Below, one piece after another: positions 54,101-60,997 of a stretch of DNA of 64,000 bases. The notes under the pieces are model-generated. The model was given only the letters and a program-made list of their open reading frames with translations, did not search any database and was not told where the DNA came from. Every line of letters starts with the position of its first letter. Position 1 is the stretch's first letter. Location of the stretch: NCBI RefSeq assembly GCF_051466335.1, contig NZ_CP195793.1:1178001-1242000 (forward strand). Direction: 5' to 3'. Origin of the DNA: Planctomicrobium sp051466335 (GTDB lineage Bacteria; Planctomycetota; Planctomycetia; Planctomycetales; Planctomycetaceae). A program made the translations under genes and the position numbers.

Positions 54101-54127
54101 ACACTGCCGAATCGCGACGCCGATTGA
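51116..54127 (+). CDS. Hybrid histidine kinase, REC-REC-HisKA-HATPase-REC-REC-Hpt
   Basis: 1003 residues, with no membrane helix and no sensory domain. Receiver 1 (1-120) has Asp52 and receiver 2 (about 140-265) has Asp192; both have intact acidic and Lys residues. A coiled coil (about 275-340) leads to HisKA with His348 (NMSHEIRTPMNG) and the ATPase domain (LVNLISNAIKFTEKG; FGGTGLGLTISSRLVGLM). Receiver 3 (about 580-710) has Asp639 but lacks the conserved Thr/Ser and looks degenerate. Receiver 4 (about 722-840) has Asp777 and is canonical. The C-terminal Hpt has His929 (HRAHSLKSSVGYFG). With receivers at the front it is built to be controlled by phosphorylation, presumably from the linked CheA, and to pass phosphate through Hpt to an unlinked regulator. 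Confidence 0.94.
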   Translation: MSEILLIEDSPIQALAYRRMLERAGHVVRHTMTAEGAYEECRKSYPDLVILDQYLGDKSGLDVCRRLKNDPALQVIPMLILTGSHREQDHVLALNAGADRFLSKEQPSDDLLATVESLLKSTVSLDRTDLDEATRDDLLHGARLLVIDDSSTYLAHLKRLLTDNGFEIITASTAAEGLRLLQQESCQVVLVDVFLADTNGFQLCRSARQWADTNQKLLGILALSAQENQLHLIRALESGADDFVSKLREPEVILAHVKSIVRRTRVMRHVQAMNQKSLQQEIALREAEWKRQQAEERARHAETRATLYEEIKKVAAELNQSKNELEIAKEAAEAASNAKSDFLANMSHEIRTPMNGIMGMLEVLDKTELTSVQKEYIQLAQHSAGSLLRLLDDILDFSKIEAGQLDVESVEFDLHECVGQALRLMAIRAFDRGLNLQCRIAPTIPRYMSGDPGRLRQVLVNLISNAIKFTEKGMVYLNLELEREDLHTHVLHAVVEDSGIGIAEEDQSRVFAAFHQADASTTRRFGGTGLGLTISSRLVGLMNGRIWVESEVNVGTKFHFTVHTGRVDQPLDPLRETRDALRDLRVLLVCDDQLQSDIYRDVLHHWEASVRIVQSIDEAEAVMMTAFSEGQPFQFMVFDLDVSGPEAAAAMNRIYQSDCMERVPSIVMLKRQYDPLLDTLNADFPIRFLAKPIVGCDFANAIIAQIRGEVEPRRTTQKQPQPVTQKLQILLAEDSPVNQRVALEFLKRLGHEVQVVNNGLDAVNEVQDKHYDVVLMDLQMPLMGGIDATSMIRQMADPNVREIPIVAMTAEAMKGDRQRCLDAGMTDYISKPVNFDELSEVIHRVTQHLETHSVSEIRLQYPGPTLGSEDDLDDDQLIDWSVVYSLLGDDPELVQDLVNMLRDQCPNYLDDIRVAIAEGNADQLHHRAHSLKSSVGYFGVQSIVELARQLEILGSKKDLTEAPEYFRELDLQVNRMLSSLDRQIPNLREIVISESTLPNRDAD

Positions 54128-54172
54128 TTTCAGATAATGGCATCGAAGCACGCTGAGTAGGAATCAACAAAA

Positions 54173-54202
54173 AGGGGCGCTGAGTTAGATCTCAGCGCCC
54201 CT
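54173..54202 (-). terminator. Convergent terminator, hybrid kinase / sod
   Basis: AGGGGCGCTGAG (54173-54184) pairs with CTCAGCGCCCCT (54191-54202). On the minus strand the stem is followed by TTTTTG, so it mainly terminates the superoxide dismutase gene. Confidence 0.85.
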
Positions 54203-54227
54203 CATCAGCTCAAGGAAACAAGCGAAA

Positions 54228-54842
54228 TTATTTCGCTGTTGCTTTCGCGTATCGCTTCGCAACTTCTTCCCAGTTGATCACGTTCCAGAACGCGCCGATG
54301 TAGTCTGGTCGGCGATTCTGGTAGTTCAAGTAGTAAGCGTGCTCCCAGACGTCCAGGCCGAGGATCGGAGTGCGCCCTTCGGAGAGTGGAGTGTCCTGAT
54401 TCGCTGTGCTTTCGATCTTCAATTTGCCGCCGTCGACAGTCAGCCATGCCCATCCGCTTCCGAAGCGGGTCGTGGCAGCGGCTGCAAAGTCTGTTTTGAG
54501 TTTTTCGAAACCACCGAGTTCGGCCTGAATCGCTGCTGCGAGCGGACCAGTTGGTTCTCCGCCGCCGTTTGGTTTCAGAATGGTCCAGAACATGGAGTGA
54601 TTCCAGTGTCCACCGCCATTGTTGCGGACAGCTGTGCGGATCGATTCTGGAACTGCCGAGAGGTCCTTCATCAGATCGCAAATAGACTTGGCAGCCAGTT
54701 CCGGATGGGCTTCCAGTGCCTTGTTGACATTGGTGATGTAAGCCTGGTGATGCTTGGTGTGATGGATTTCCATCGTTTTTGCATCGATATGTGGTTCCAG
54801 CGCTGTGTACGCGTAAGGAAGTTCAGGCAGTGTATAAGCCAT
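54228..54842 (-). CDS. sodA: Mn/Fe superoxide dismutase
   Basis: 204 residues, cytoplasmic. The four metal ligands are H27 (IHHTKHHQAY), H82 (GGHWNHSMFW), D164 and H168 (DVWEHAYYLNY). The second-sphere Gln149 in ANQDTPL is at the position typical for manganese enzymes; iron enzymes carry their Gln earlier. The Mn form is therefore preferred, but a cambialistic enzyme cannot be excluded. It converts superoxide to oxygen and hydrogen peroxide. The gene is monocistronic, ending at the convergent terminator shared with the chemosensory cluster. Confidence 0.95.
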   Translation of the reverse strand: MAYTLPELPYAYTALEPHIDAKTMEIHHTKHHQAYITNVNKALEAHPELAAKSICDLMKDLSAVPESIRTAVRNNGGGHWNHSMFWTILKPNGGGEPTGPLAAAIQAELGGFEKLKTDFAAAATTRFGSGWAWLTVDGGKLKIESTANQDTPLSEGRTPILGLDVWEHAYYLNYQNRRPDYIGAFWNVINWEEVAKRYAKATAK

Positions 54843-55146
54843 TTGAAGAGCTCCTGGAAACTGTGGTGGTTTCTGGTCTGTAGGGTTGCTGGAAACCCCT
54901 ATTCTAGAGTGAGATTCCAGACCTACAACTATCTAAACATTGATTTCAGAATCTTCAGATTGGCAGCGGCTCGACTCCTTGAACCTCTCTGGAAGTGTGG
55001 TTTTTATCCTCTCATGAACTTTTGGTGAAATTCGAGTCGGGTCGCAAGAAAGAACGGGCAGAGTTTGTTTTAATCGGACACTTGATCGCTGCGCTGAGGC
55101 GAACCAGCAGCGAAAATGAGTCGCAATCCGTGCAAGGAGATCGATT
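54843..55146. other. Divergent region, sod / hydrolase pseudogene
   Basis: 304 bp with the sod promoter on the minus strand. AAGGAG lies at the right end, just before the GTG start of the broken hydrolase gene, so that gene's translation signal is still intact. No dyad, RNA or small gene was recognised. Confidence 0.45.
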
Positions 55147-56075
55147 GTGAAGTTGTTGGTGAATAGTTCTCTGTCAGCGGTGCTTTTCGGAATGTTGCTC
55201 ATTCCAACGAACGCGTGGGCCCAGAAAAATGAGAAGAAGGCAAAGAGTGTTCCGACGATTGCGGATATTGCTTACGATGAGCATCCCAGTTGTCGGATTG
55301 ATTTCTGGAAAGCGGAAGGAGAAGGGCCACGACCACTGCTGATCCATATCCACGGGGGGGATGGTCTTCTGGCACCAAAGAGGTGAATGAAGGGTTCTTT
55401 GATCCGTATCTCACACAGGGAATCAGCTGCGCTTCGGTTGAGTACCGTCTTCTCAGTGTTGAAACACTCCCGACCCCCGTACATGATGCTGTGCGAGCAG
55501 TGCAGTTCCTCCGTCACAAAGCTGATGAACTCAACATCCGTAAAGATCGTGTCGCGCTGACCGGAGGAGGTGCGGGTGCGTGTACTTCCATGTACATCCT
55601 TCTACATGAAGATTTGGCCGACTTGGAATCGACTGATCCTGTGAAACGGGAGTCGTCTCGAGTCACTGCTGCGGCGGTTCGACAGGGACAAACATCGATC
55701 GATCCTACCGTGGCGCCCGAATGGATCGGTCCAAATCTGCTCAAGCATAAGATGTTGTTCGGATCTGTCGGGGAACCGGATGCAGGTCGGGCTGTCGAGA
55801 ATTACGAAAAGCATCGATCGCTCTTCGTTGAGTTTTCTCCAATTAATCACGTCACTGCAGATGACCCGCCATTGCTGATGACCTATGTCGCCGACATGAC
55901 ACTCCCCGCGAAAAATGCGTCCCATGCGATCCACCACGGGATGTATGGAGTCAAACTGAAAGAGAAATCAGACTCAGTCGGGCACGAGTGCCATCTCTTG
56001 ATTCCCGGCACCTCGACGTCACAGGGCTATCAGGGAGTTGAAGATTTTCTGATCGAGAAGCTTCTGGAAAAATAA
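55147..56075 (+). pseudogene. Alpha/beta-hydrolase (BD-FAE/esterase type), frameshifted and lacking nucleophile
   Basis: Two frames together make one exported hydrolase of about 309 residues. Frame 1 (55147-55386, GTG start after AAGGAG) has a signal peptide ending NAWAQ and runs into PRPLLIHIHG. At the G7 run 55354-55360 the frame changes. Adding one G (or a -1 slip) turns HGGDGLL… into HGGGWSSGTKEVNEGFF and joins exactly the second frame (ending at 56075). HGGGW is the oxyanion-hole motif of this family. In the second frame the nucleophile elbow, normally GxSxG, reads LTGGGAGACTS, with Gly (GGT) where Ser (AGT) is expected. The His region GHECHLLIPG is kept. Two independent lesions argue for a decaying gene. 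A remaining non-catalytic role or transcript slippage at the G-run cannot be ruled out. Confidence 0.8.
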
Positions 56076-56110
56076 CTAAAACGACTCCACTGGGATTTGT
56101 GATCTCATCA

Positions 56111-56145
56111 AGAGACGGTGCGCGCGAAAGTCATTCACCGTCTCT
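56111..56145. terminator. Convergent hairpin, hydrolase / Ycf48-like gene
   Basis: AGAGACGGTG (56111-56120) pairs perfectly with CACCGTCTCT (56136-56145) around a 15-nt loop. Only short T stretches follow, so efficiency is uncertain. Confidence 0.6.
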
Positions 56146-56178
56146 GTTCGTCTTCATGACAGCGAGATTCCATTGCGA

Positions 56179-59100
56179 TTATTCGAAACGGATTAATCCG
56201 AAGAGTGCTGGTTGAGGAACTTCAGCTCCTGAACCGGTCCAGCTTTGTGACCCGATACCAGGTAAAATGCGGGTGATTCCCAATCCCCAACTGCTTCCCA
56301 CGTTTCGTCCGGGAGGGAGCAATTGATCAAGTGGAATCGCGCATTCGAGGTGCCAGGAGTCGAGGTTTCGCGACGTGGCGCAATACCATTTGGGGTTGTA
56401 ATTCCAGTTGTCCCAGCAGGCTTCCCGGGTTTGTCCGCGTTGATCAATTTCGAACTGGTAATACGTCCCGTAATCCCGGTCGATATCTATCTGCAGGCTA
56501 ATCCTGTCATAAGCGTCAAGGTTGGCGTCATGCGATCGCCCCGCGCGTTCAGGGGGATCTTGGGGGAGATCGTTGTGAACCGGGACACTGGCCGCGACGT
56601 ATAGAAACGTCTCGTCGTATGTGAGGAACACTACCGATTGAGGGCCAACACGCGAACTGGAACCATTCGACTGAGTTTTGGCACCAATGTAGGTGTCGCT
56701 TTGTGTCGCGTCTCCCAGTCGAATTTCTGTCGCGTTTGCCCAGCAGGGATCGATGAGGGACCCATCCAGAACGGGCGGCGTCCTCGTCATCTTGCAATTC
56801 AGGATCGGCTTGGGGGACTGTGCACCGGGGCGAAGTAAATAGGCTTCTCCACGAGCAGCGATGTTCCATGGATCATCGCTCACCGTCTTCATGAACTCCG
56901 AGTAAATTTCGTCTGCCCGCTTGTGTTCACTGCGACGCCGATGCAGGGCCGCCATCTGGAACTGAAGTTCTGGCAACTGATAAATCTGAGGGTAGACGTC
57001 ACGCAAACCATTCGCGACGGTCACAGCGGATGTCTGCCAGCGACTCAGCTGCATTTGATACATGTCTGCCGAATCATTCCCGTTGCCCAGTGTCGACTGA
57101 AGCGTCCCTGAAACTGGAGTGACACGCTGTGATTCCAGTTTACCCGGAGCACCTAGATGTGGGGCGACGAGGATACCGGCGGTTTGCGTCCTTTGGCTTC
57201 GAAACTTCTTCATCGCTTCAGCAAAGTCTGACTGCAATTGTGGCAGTTCCGATGTGTTTCCGGAACGCGTCACACCGCCGGAGGCCTGAATCGTCTGAAG
57301 CCGCTGCCAGTTCATTTCGGCACTGGTCCAATATCGCATCAGCCACAGCATCCCCTCTACGGCGACAGGCTGTTCGGGAAACCGAGTGACCAGTTCACAG
57401 TAGACCGCTTCAGCTAATCCCCATTGACCGTTGACGTGGTACTGATTTCCGAGCACTCCGAGTTGTTGGGCTGCCTGTTCCGCGGAGAGTGGGGAGATGA
57501 TCTCTTTGATCTGTCCTAAAAGAATTCCAGCAGTTTGCGGGGACGCAGTGTAACGGTCGGTGATGGTGGTGATGGTTCGTCGGTGATTCGCTTCATTGAT
57601 CAGCTTCTCGTAGTCGAGTGAACTGATTGTCAATTGGGCACGACGAGCGGCGGAACCATGACCAATTGCAAGATCCCCAAAAGCGAACCGATTCGAAAGT
57701 TGCTGTGATGCGTCGGTACGAATAACAACAAAACTCTGCCGTTGCAGCGGTTTTGAATTCGGCAACGCTAACTGGCTGAGTGCCTCTCCCGCTGCCAGCT
57801 CAAGAGTTTTTCGTGTTCTTGGAAGTACCTCATAGGGATCCTGAGTGAAGCCAACGTCTGAGGGCGCTTCTTTTTGTAGGATGAGCTTGCTGACGGTCCA
57901 CGGTTGCAGGTACGCGAGTTCGGCCTGGTCGGTAGAAAATTGGGGGATTTTGGCTTTGTCCATTGCTTGGGTGACCGCCATGCGGAGGAGTTCTGCGGTG
58001 TATTCTCCCGGAGCCCCCTCATCAATCAGAACCACGGATGGACGCCAAATTCGGAGTTCCGCCACGAGGCTTTCGAGCAGTACTTCGCTGAGTCGTCGGT
58101 CAGTGAGATTCGTCCATTCCTGAAGAAGCTTCTCTCTGTCTTTTGCGAGGGAAGGAATGGCGACGGGGAGACGCCAGTCGATCCAGCTTCGACTTCCGCC
58201 CGAGGTTTGCACGGCGTGAGCGAGTCTGAGGTCAAGTTGACGAGTGGTGTGAGCGTCACCTCCCGTATCTCGACGGGTGACCACCATGGATGCAGAGCGA
58301 TAGCCTTCTTCTCGCGACCATTTTGTAAGAAACGGAAGCGACGGGTTGTCGACTGATGAGAGGAGTGAGAGGACAGCCAGTCGACGACCGCCGCCGCGAA
58401 CGTTCGTCCACGTCTCTCCTCCGTCTTCTGTGATACAGATGCGCCCGAGTGCTCCCGCTGCGATCCCTCGTTGAGGATTGGCAAAGCGAATGACTTCCAG
58501 TGGAATTGAATCCCCGGTTGCATGCGGGGTCCAGGTGCGACCAGCGTCGATGGACTTCCAGACGGCTGAACCGGGGCTTCCCGCGACCCACACGTGATCG
58601 CCCACGTGGTGCACGCTATGAAAGTTGGTGAAGTCGGAGATCTCTACGGGAAGATTCGGATGAATTGCATTCCAGGAACTTCCTGAGGTGTCGCTTCTCA
58701 GAAGAACGGCCCCATCACCTGCGAGCCAGGCTCGGCCTGAGCCGTCCGCTGAAACTCCCTGAAAACCTTGAAGGCCACTGGAAGCTGAGCCACTTTTGAG
58801 AATTGAACCTTGGGCGACGATCCCTTGTGATCCCCGATTGCCGCCGAGAACGCCTGCTTGGATCGATGTGAATGCTGCTGCGTTCCATTCACCCGAGTTG
58901 GGTGAGGGCATCGAGTTCCATAATTGCCCGCCATCTGTCGTCGTCAGTGCTCCCGTTGGAAACGCAATCGAGCGGTCGCCAGCAAGGACGCCTTTCTCGA
59001 GATCGAAGAACCGCACATACTTCAGGTAGGGGAGGTTGGTGGCAGTACTTGCTGTCCAGGTTGCTCCACCGTCGAGAGTCTGTAATAGAATTCCAACAGG

Positions 59101-59487
59101 GCGTCCTCCGACGGGAAGGACAGTTCCTCCCGCGATCCAGCCCACCCGATTGGTTAAAAAGCAAACGCTATGGAATACGTAGCGTTCAAGGTCCGGGGAA
59201 ATGGAGAGGAACCGCCAGGTTGCCCCGCGATCTTCAGACTTCAGGACAACTCCGCGATCGCCGACAGCCCAGACATCGTTCTCTCCAACGATGGCGACAT
59301 CGCGTATGGTTGCATCATCCTGCATTGGATGAGCTGTGACGAACTGGGCTTTCAACTGCGGAGTTTCATCTCCGGCAGCGGTCCGCGGAGCAGAGTAGGC
59401 GAAAAATCCGAAGAGGATTGGGGCGCACCAGGAAGCCAATGCGATCGATGTCCGGAATTGAGCGGTGTTACGAACGAATGACTGCAT
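56179..59487 (-). CDS. Exported Ycf48-like propeller protein with CBM9-like C terminus
   Basis: 1102 residues. A signal peptide (about 1-37) is followed by a beta-propeller of BNR/Ycf48 type (about 45-360) with repeated GATW/GETW units, e.g. VAIVGENDVWAVGDRGVVLK and LQTLDGGATWTAST. A middle part (about 370-880) contains an undefined alpha/beta region and helical, TPR-like segments (GNQYHVNGQWGLAEAVYCEL). The last 190 residues resemble a family 9 carbohydrate-binding or sugar-acceptor domain (PPVLDGSLIDPCWANA, FLTYDETFLYVAASVP, YDRISLQIDIDRDYGTYYQF). Propeller and CBM9-like together suggest a large surface or periplasmic scaffold. The Ycf48 resemblance does not imply photosynthesis here. It lies 75 bp downstream of the DUF6263 lipoprotein gene in the same direction. 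Confidence 0.82.
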   Translation of the reverse strand: MQSFVRNTAQFRTSIALASWCAPILFGFFAYSAPRTAAGDETPQLKAQFVTAHPMQDDATIRDVAIVGENDVWAVGDRGVVLKSEDRGATWRFLSISPDLERYVFHSVCFLTNRVGWIAGGTVLPVGGRPVGILLQTLDGGATWTASTATNLPYLKYVRFFDLEKGVLAGDRSIAFPTGALTTTDGGQLWNSMPSPNSGEWNAAAFTSIQAGVLGGNRGSQGIVAQGSILKSGSASSGLQGFQGVSADGSGRAWLAGDGAVLLRSDTSGSSWNAIHPNLPVEISDFTNFHSVHHVGDHVWVAGSPGSAVWKSIDAGRTWTPHATGDSIPLEVIRFANPQRGIAAGALGRICITEDGGETWTNVRGGGRRLAVLSLLSSVDNPSLPFLTKWSREEGYRSASMVVTRRDTGGDAHTTRQLDLRLAHAVQTSGGSRSWIDWRLPVAIPSLAKDREKLLQEWTNLTDRRLSEVLLESLVAELRIWRPSVVLIDEGAPGEYTAELLRMAVTQAMDKAKIPQFSTDQAELAYLQPWTVSKLILQKEAPSDVGFTQDPYEVLPRTRKTLELAAGEALSQLALPNSKPLQRQSFVVIRTDASQQLSNRFAFGDLAIGHGSAARRAQLTISSLDYEKLINEANHRRTITTITDRYTASPQTAGILLGQIKEIISPLSAEQAAQQLGVLGNQYHVNGQWGLAEAVYCELVTRFPEQPVAVEGMLWLMRYWTSAEMNWQRLQTIQASGGVTRSGNTSELPQLQSDFAEAMKKFRSQRTQTAGILVAPHLGAPGKLESQRVTPVSGTLQSTLGNGNDSADMYQMQLSRWQTSAVTVANGLRDVYPQIYQLPELQFQMAALHRRRSEHKRADEIYSEFMKTVSDDPWNIAARGEAYLLRPGAQSPKPILNCKMTRTPPVLDGSLIDPCWANATEIRLGDATQSDTYIGAKTQSNGSSSRVGPQSVVFLTYDETFLYVAASVPVHNDLPQDPPERAGRSHDANLDAYDRISLQIDIDRDYGTYYQFEIDQRGQTREACWDNWNYNPKWYCATSRNLDSWHLECAIPLDQLLPPGRNVGSSWGLGITRILPGIGSQSWTGSGAEVPQPALFGLIRFE

Positions 59488-59562
59488 GGGGCCTTCCTGA
59501 GATGTTCAGAGTGGGATCTTCAGGCGATTCAGTAGGAACCTGAAACGCCTGAATCATCGTCA

Positions 59563-60669
59563 TTATCGTTGTTCAATCTGCTCGCCGCTCACCTGACGAA
59601 TCATGTTCTGGTTCTCTCGGACCGGGCTGGATGATGGAAACGATTCGATCGTCGTTGTGACGCGTTTTGTCTGTTGAAAACTGAATGAGTTGGCCATCTG
59701 AATCGTCATGTTGACTGTTCGATCAACCCGGCTTTCTTTGGGGAGGCCTGTATCGCGATAAATCGTGCAACTGCCAATCGTTGACCCTCCATTCACGGTG
59801 ACGGAGACGCCGTTGTCAGTGTTCGCTTTGCCAATCGATGTGCCGATGGCTGCGGAGGAATTGATCGTGCCGCGAATGTCGATAACAGCAGTGGATGGAG
59901 TGAGATCTTTCAGGGTGTAGATGTTCGTGACATACATCGGAACCGGGCGAGTCAATTGCTGCTGACGTTCCCAGGAATCTCCCAATGACGTCTGGTGACC
60001 ATAGGGGAGAAGGCCGATTGTGTTGTCGACAAAATTGGCGATTCCGGATTCACCTGAACCCGCTTCAACGCCGAGGATGACGTCGTCGCGTTGATCGGGC
60101 GGTACGTTTCGTAGGCAGCGTTCAATGAATTCTGACAACCCTTCGACTTCGGAGATCTGGTTGTCTTCGCCAATCCAGAACGAGAACCCGTCGTTGACCA
60201 TGTCCCGGTAGGCGATGGCTCCGACATGACTGATCTGGCCAGGGTCGTTGGAATCAAACTCAACATGCTCATCGGCAATGTCGTGCTTGTAGCGGACTCG
60301 ATTGTACTTGACGGTGAGTTTGGTGCGGTTTTCTCTTTTCTCGGTCACTCGGATGGCCAGCATCAATTCGAGTTGAGAGAAGTTTCGCATCGGTTCTCCA
60401 TTCAGAGTATTCTGAAGGAGTTCTTGTTGAACAACCTTCCGGAGGGGGAACTGGTCACCGGTTTTGAGGTTCAGCCCCAACTTGGCAGCGGAGTTGTAGC
60501 TCGCCAGTTGAGTGTCCGAATGAGGCGTTGCGGCAGGGGTTTCTGTGAGCCAAGCGGGGAGGTCGACATCCTCTTTCTTTTTGGCAGATTCTGAAGAGCA
60601 TCCCGTCGACCAGAGAACCAGCGAGGTGGCAAGACAGATTAAGACTGATGAGTTGCTTCGGCCCACCAT
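59563..60669 (-). CDS. DUF6263-family lipoprotein
   Basis: 368 residues. The signal peptide ends in LVLWSTGC (Cys24), a lipobox with a non-ideal -3 residue, followed by SSESAKKKEDVDLP, a typical polar tether. The mature part is beta-rich with the family pattern: LGLNLKTGDQFPLRKVV near the start, LMLAIRVTEKRENRTKLTVK, and a late YRDTGLPKESRVDRTVNMTI block. Members are envelope proteins of unknown function. It is the first gene of a two-gene minus-strand unit with the Ycf48-like protein and is divergent from clpB. Confidence 0.8.
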   Translation of the reverse strand: MVGRSNSSVLICLATSLVLWSTGCSSESAKKKEDVDLPAWLTETPAATPHSDTQLASYNSAAKLGLNLKTGDQFPLRKVVQQELLQNTLNGEPMRNFSQLELMLAIRVTEKRENRTKLTVKYNRVRYKHDIADEHVEFDSNDPGQISHVGAIAYRDMVNDGFSFWIGEDNQISEVEGLSEFIERCLRNVPPDQRDDVILGVEAGSGESGIANFVDNTIGLLPYGHQTSLGDSWERQQQLTRPVPMYVTNIYTLKDLTPSTAVIDIRGTINSSAAIGTSIGKANTDNGVSVTVNGGSTIGSCTIYRDTGLPKESRVDRTVNMTIQMANSFSFQQTKRVTTTIESFPSSSPVRENQNMIRQVSGEQIEQR

Positions 60670-60997
60670 AATGTTCCTCCTGAACGCGATTTCAGCGAGT
60701 CCTGCGCTGAGACTTTTTTCTGGCGAATCTGCCCGGAATCGCGGGAAGTTAGCACGATTTCAGCTTTTCAGGCCAGACTTGTTTTGATTAGCGAGCTTGT
60801 TCTGCCAATGTGACAGTTTTTGTCTTGGTTAATCTGCGTGTTAGTGGTGCCAAAATGGCTTGTATCTTTTTGGGCTGGAATTTCGTGAGTTGCAAGTCAA
60901 TATCTTGATTCAGGTTACGGTAAAGTGGATTCTTTCGGGATTCGGTACGAGCATTGCGTCTATCGAGAATTACTCTGACAAGAAGGGAATAATTCAC
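60670..60997. other. Divergent promoter region, DUF6263 / clpB
   Basis: 328 bp. A small hairpin TCAGCG (60692) / CGCTGA (60705-60710) is followed by GACTTTTTTC on the plus strand. With no plus-strand gene upstream, it may be an attenuator-like element or chance. The clpB frame is open back to 60860, but the likely start is 60998. Only half of a CIRCE-like element was found. Confidence 0.4.

Noticed and set aside
42867..54127. Flagellar chemotaxis operon
   Set aside because: No cheY, cheD, cheZ or flagellar gene is present. CheR-TPR, two CheWs and CheA-REC point to a non-flagellar, Wsp-like system.
55340..55390. Classical programmed -1 frameshift site in the hydrolase gene
   Set aside because: The G7 run could slip, but no X-XXY-YYZ heptamer in the correct register and no strong downstream stem or pseudoknot was seen. 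The lost nucleophile also favours decay, so it is kept only as an alternative.
56179..59487. Photosystem II assembly factor
   Set aside because: The N-terminal propeller resembles Ycf48/HCF136, but the protein is three times longer and has a CBM9-like end; no photosynthesis gene is nearby.
60670..60997. CIRCE heat-shock operator upstream of clpB
   Set aside because: Only a TTAGCAC-like half-site occurs (about 60749); the inverted GAGTGCTAA partner is missing at the required spacing.
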